Source: an uncultured Rhodopirellula sp. (GTDB lineage Bacteria; Planctomycetota; Planctomycetia; Pirellulales; Pirellulaceae). From it: a stretch of 7,383 nt of DNA. Positions 5,393-7,383 of this stretch are shown here, one piece after another. The stretch lies in assembly GCA_913061385.1 (NCBI GenBank), contig CAJXTM010000162.1, positions 1-7,383 of the forward strand, in the 5' to 3' direction. Every line of letters begins with the position of its first letter. Position 1 is the stretch's first letter. The notes beneath the pieces were generated by a model, which saw only the letters and a program-made list of their open reading frames with translations, did no database searches and had not been told where the DNA came from. Both the position numbers and the translations under genes were made by a program.

Positions 5393-6529
5393 GTGGCAAT
5401 TTGGGACGTCATTGTAATTGGGGCAGGTGGTGTCGGCAGTGCTACAGCCATGCACCTTGCGAAATCCGGCGTCAGAACTCTTGGGATTGATCAATATTCA
5501 CCAGCGCATGATCGTGGCAGTTCTCACGGTCAAACACGCATCATACGACAAGCTTATTTTGAGCATCCCTGTTATGTGCCTTTGCTGCAGCGGGCCTATG
5601 ATCTCTGGGGCGAACTGGAACAGCACACCAATCAAAAATTATTCCATCGAACCGGCCTTGTTGAAATTGGCCCTGCTGATGGAATCGTCATTCCGGGAGT
5701 GCTGCATAGCGCCATGACTCACGATCTGCCGATCGAGAGATTGTCCCCCGCAGACATCAGGGAACGATGGCCAGGCATCGACGGCAACAATGACTGGCGA
5801 GCTGTGATCGAACAAAATGCCGGTTTTCTAAAAGTCGAGCAATGCGTTCAAGCACACCTTGCGATGGCCACTCATCACGGATGCGATTTAGTACACAACT
5901 GCGGCGTGCATCAATGGAGCAGCGATTCACGTGAAGTCAAAGTCACCACTGATCATGGTGTTGAAATCGCAGCACAGCTTGTGATCGCTGGCGGACCTTG
6001 GACCCACTCATTGATACCAGAACTGTCCACCAGTTTGAAAATCTTGCGAAAACACCTGTACTGGTTTCAACCCGAAAGCGATGGTTTCCAAGAGAAGAAT
6101 GGGTTCCCGTGCTTCTTTCACGAAACTGCCAACGGTTTCTTCTACGGTTTCCCCTGCATTGATGGCACCGGTGTAAAGATCGCCCGTCACAGTGGTGGTC
6201 AACCAATCGATGCACCCGACCTTGATTCTTCAACTGAGATTACGACGGACAGCGAGGATCGGAAACTTGTGATCGACTATGCCAATGACTATTTGCCCGG
6301 ACTCGGATCAACGTTAGTCAAGACCGCCAAATGCTACTACACGTCGACACCCGACGAGCACTTTGTGATCGATCAATTACCCGGTCATGAAAACGTGTGT
6401 GTTGTCGCCGGTCTTTCGGGTCATGGCTTCAAATTCGCAAGTGCCCTGGGCGAGATTGCCAGTAATCTTGCACTGAGAAAAGACATCCCTTTTGAAATTG
6501 AGCCATTCGCAATCAAGCGATTCAGTTAA
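5393..6529 (+). CDS. solA: Monomeric sarcosine oxidase / N-methyl-L-tryptophan oxidase family FAD enzyme
   Basis: A 378-aa flavoenzyme predicted to demethylate an N-methyl amino acid oxidatively, releasing the amino acid, formaldehyde and H2O2 in the cytoplasm. The N-terminal Rossmann motif is GAGGVG (10-15). Residues essential in Bacillus monomeric sarcosine oxidase are all present by hand alignment: His45, Arg49, Arg52 and Glu57 (SSHGQTRIIRQAYFE); Tyr251, Lys262 (oxygen-activating, Lys265 in MSOX) and His266; Cys314, the site of covalent 8-alpha-S-cysteinyl FAD; Tyr316; and Lys347 in GLSGHGFKF. Length sits between E. coli SolA (372) and MSOX (about 390). Start is GTG with GGAAAG upstream, and it gives the family-typical N-terminus (MAIWDVIVIGAG). 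It stands alone, divergent from the membrane operon and convergent with the Dabb gene, so context does not reveal the substrate; sarcosine, N-methyltryptophan or pipecolate-like amines are all possible. The symbol is a family label only. Confidence 0.93.
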   Translation: MAIWDVIVIGAGGVGSATAMHLAKSGVRTLGIDQYSPAHDRGSSHGQTRIIRQAYFEHPCYVPLLQRAYDLWGELEQHTNQKLFHRTGLVEIGPADGIVIPGVLHSAMTHDLPIERLSPADIRERWPGIDGNNDWRAVIEQNAGFLKVEQCVQAHLAMATHHGCDLVHNCGVHQWSSDSREVKVTTDHGVEIAAQLVIAGGPWTHSLIPELSTSLKILRKHLYWFQPESDGFQEKNGFPCFFHETANGFFYGFPCIDGTGVKIARHSGGQPIDAPDLDSSTEITTDSEDRKLVIDYANDYLPGLGSTLVKTAKCYYTSTPDEHFVIDQLPGHENVCVVAGLSGHGFKFASALGEIASNLALRKDIPFEIEPFAIKRFS

Positions 6530-6627
6530 ACACCCCGAATCGCAAAACCAGATTCCAAGATACTGGAAAACTCACAGCACTGAAATGTTCAATCAACGAC
6601 AAGATCATTGCCGTTTAGCCCTCCGAT

Positions 6628-7335
6628 TCACTGCTCCCAAAAATCGATCACTCTGGCTTTGTCCAGCACTGGTTTGAGCACATCAACAAACGCAAGATGA
6701 TCAGGGTGCGGCAAGTACACATCGCGTCCCTGCTCTGAATCAAACGTCACCATGAAGCAATGAGTAAAACCATCATCATGGCTCTCGGGACTATTGTTGG
6801 TTCCCCACTCGAACGCTTTGATTGAATCAATTTTTCCGGGTAACGCAGCAAAAGCCTGCTCGACCTTCTCAACGTCTGCCGGGTCAGCGTCATCTTTGAA
6901 CTTAAAAAAGACCGCGTGCTTTAATTCCTTCTTGATCTCATTCTGATGTGGCGTGCCCCAATAGTCGATTACGAACACATCTTTCATGTGCGGTTTGAGT
7001 GCATCAGCAAACTCCCCTGTGTGAGCAGGGTGCGGAAGATAGACTTCTCGACCCGCTTCATCCTTGAACGTCAAAAGGAACGCATGCGTGAATCCGTCAT
7101 CAAGTTTTTCAGGACTGTTGTTTGTCCCCCACTGAAAACCAACGATCGCATCAATCTTTTCTGGCAAGGCGGCGAACGCCTCTGTGACGCCCGCAATGTC
7201 CTGTTCATTCGAGTCTTCGTTGAACGAAAAGAACACGGCGTGTCGTAACAATTTTCCATTCGCATCTTCCATGGCGACTTCCTTGGCAGTATCGGCTGGC
7301 TGTTTTCCTGCCGATTCGGTCGTGATAACTGGGGC
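6628..7335 (-). CDS. Tandem Dabb (stress-responsive alpha/beta barrel) domain protein, 5'-partial
   Basis: The 235 genuine residues hold two Dabb domains (residues 30-126 and 138-233, numbered from the first genuine codon at 7335). Dabb domains are ferredoxin-like alpha/beta folds that normally dimerise; in plants and bacteria they occur in stress-response proteins and some cyclase-type enzymes. Here two copies in one chain could mimic the dimer. Both copies carry HAVFF, AFAALP-KID, WGTNNSPE, DDGFTH, VYLPHP and VID-W. The first 25 or so residues are polar and low-complexity (SAGKQPADTAKEVA), like a linker after a signal or lipoprotein peptide, but the true N-terminus lies beyond the contig; the MYKRQ seen before it is adapter translation. 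Stop is TGA at 6628-6630, convergent with the oxidase, 98 bp apart, with no clear terminator. No specific substrate can be named. Confidence 0.88.
   Translation of the reverse strand, partial: APVITTESAGKQPADTAKEVAMEDANGKLLRHAVFFSFNEDSNEQDIAGVTEAFAALPEKIDAIVGFQWGTNNSPEKLDDGFTHAFLLTFKDEAGREVYLPHPAHTGEFADALKPHMKDVFVIDYWGTPHQNEIKKELKHAVFFKFKDDADPADVEKVEQAFAALPGKIDSIKAFEWGTNNSPESHDDGFTHCFMVTFDSEQGRDVYLPHPDHLAFVDVLKPVLDKARVIDFWEQ
6637..7248 (-). repeat. Internal duplication encoding two Dabb domains
   Basis: Copy 1 (7248-6958, 97 codons) and copy 2 (6924-6637, 96 codons) encode domains identical at about 57 of 96 aligned residues by hand count, with a single one-residue gap after the PHP-H motif. 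They are joined by an 11-residue linker. The longest identical runs are WGTNNSPE, DDGFTH, VYLPHP and AFAALP. Confidence 0.85.
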
Positions 7336-7383
7336 CTGTCTCTTATACACATCTCCGAGCCCACGAGACCGAGGCTGATCTCG
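7336..7383 (-). other. Nextera read-2 adapter with i7 index and P7 start (sequencing artefact)
   Basis: Positions 7336-7354 are the mosaic end CTGTCTCTTATACACATCT. Positions 7355-7369 are the read-2 tail CCGAGCCCACGAGAC. Positions 7370-7377 (CGAGGCTG) match the Nextera i7 index N710, and 7378-7383 (ATCTCG) is the start of the P7 sequence. None of this is genomic. Adapter translation produces the false protein ends MYKRQ and LLYTSPSPRD in frames that cross it. Confidence 0.98.

Noticed and set aside
7071..7364. Second minus-strand open frame across the right end, with CIRD near its start.
   Set aside because: It begins in the adapter and runs out of frame over the Dabb gene; the Dabb frame has clear domain homology.
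7184..7378. Plus-strand open frame ending LLYTSPSPRD.
   Set aside because: Its C-terminus is translated Nextera adapter and the rest is antisense to the Dabb gene. It is an artefact.

Overview
This window is an assembled contig of about 7.3 kb. Both ends are untrimmed Illumina Nextera adapter (1-30 and 7336-7383), so genuine genomic sequence spans 31-7335. The genes at both ends are truncated, and the peptides they appear to begin with (MYKRQ...) are translated adapter. The genes suggest an environmental, probably aquatic, Gram-negative-type bacterium. The mix of a fused-permease iron ABC importer, a monomeric sarcosine oxidase-like flavoenzyme, a long exported tandem-Dabb protein and large unnamed membrane/periplasmic proteins resembles Planctomycetota. 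That assignment is inference from general familiarity; no marker gene or RNA gene is present to prove it.

Layout. (1) 31-2687, plus strand: the last two genes of a ferric-iron type ABC importer, a two-domain permease (FbpB/AfuB type) and its ATPase (FbpC/AfuC type), overlapping by 4 bp. The substrate-binding protein would be expected just upstream, off the contig. (2) 2750-4910, minus strand, convergent to the importer: a tight two-gene operon of unrecognised proteins separated by one base. The first-transcribed gene (397 aa) has an N-terminal membrane anchor and a long Gly/Ala-rich hydrophobic stretch. The second (321 aa) has a cleavable signal peptide, a helical repeat-rich periplasmic domain and a C-terminal membrane anchor. 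(3) 4911-5392: a 482-bp divergent intergenic region with small direct repeats next to a -10-like box, an 18-bp imperfect tandem repeat, several competing hairpins and a near-palindrome. (4) 5393-6529, plus strand: a sarcosine oxidase / N-methyl-L-tryptophan oxidase family flavoenzyme that keeps all the residues I know to matter in the family, including the FAD-linking cysteine. (5) 6628-7335, minus strand, convergent to the oxidase: the C-terminal part of a protein with two Dabb (stress-responsive alpha/beta barrel) domains.

How the parts work together. The iron importer is a clear functional unit. The two unnamed membrane proteins are very probably co-expressed and act together at the envelope. 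There is no sequence evidence linking the oxidase, the Dabb protein and the importer into one pathway. The most plausible uncharacterised system is the 397/321-aa membrane pair. I found no tRNA, rRNA, CRISPR array, insertion sequence or convincing intrinsic terminator.
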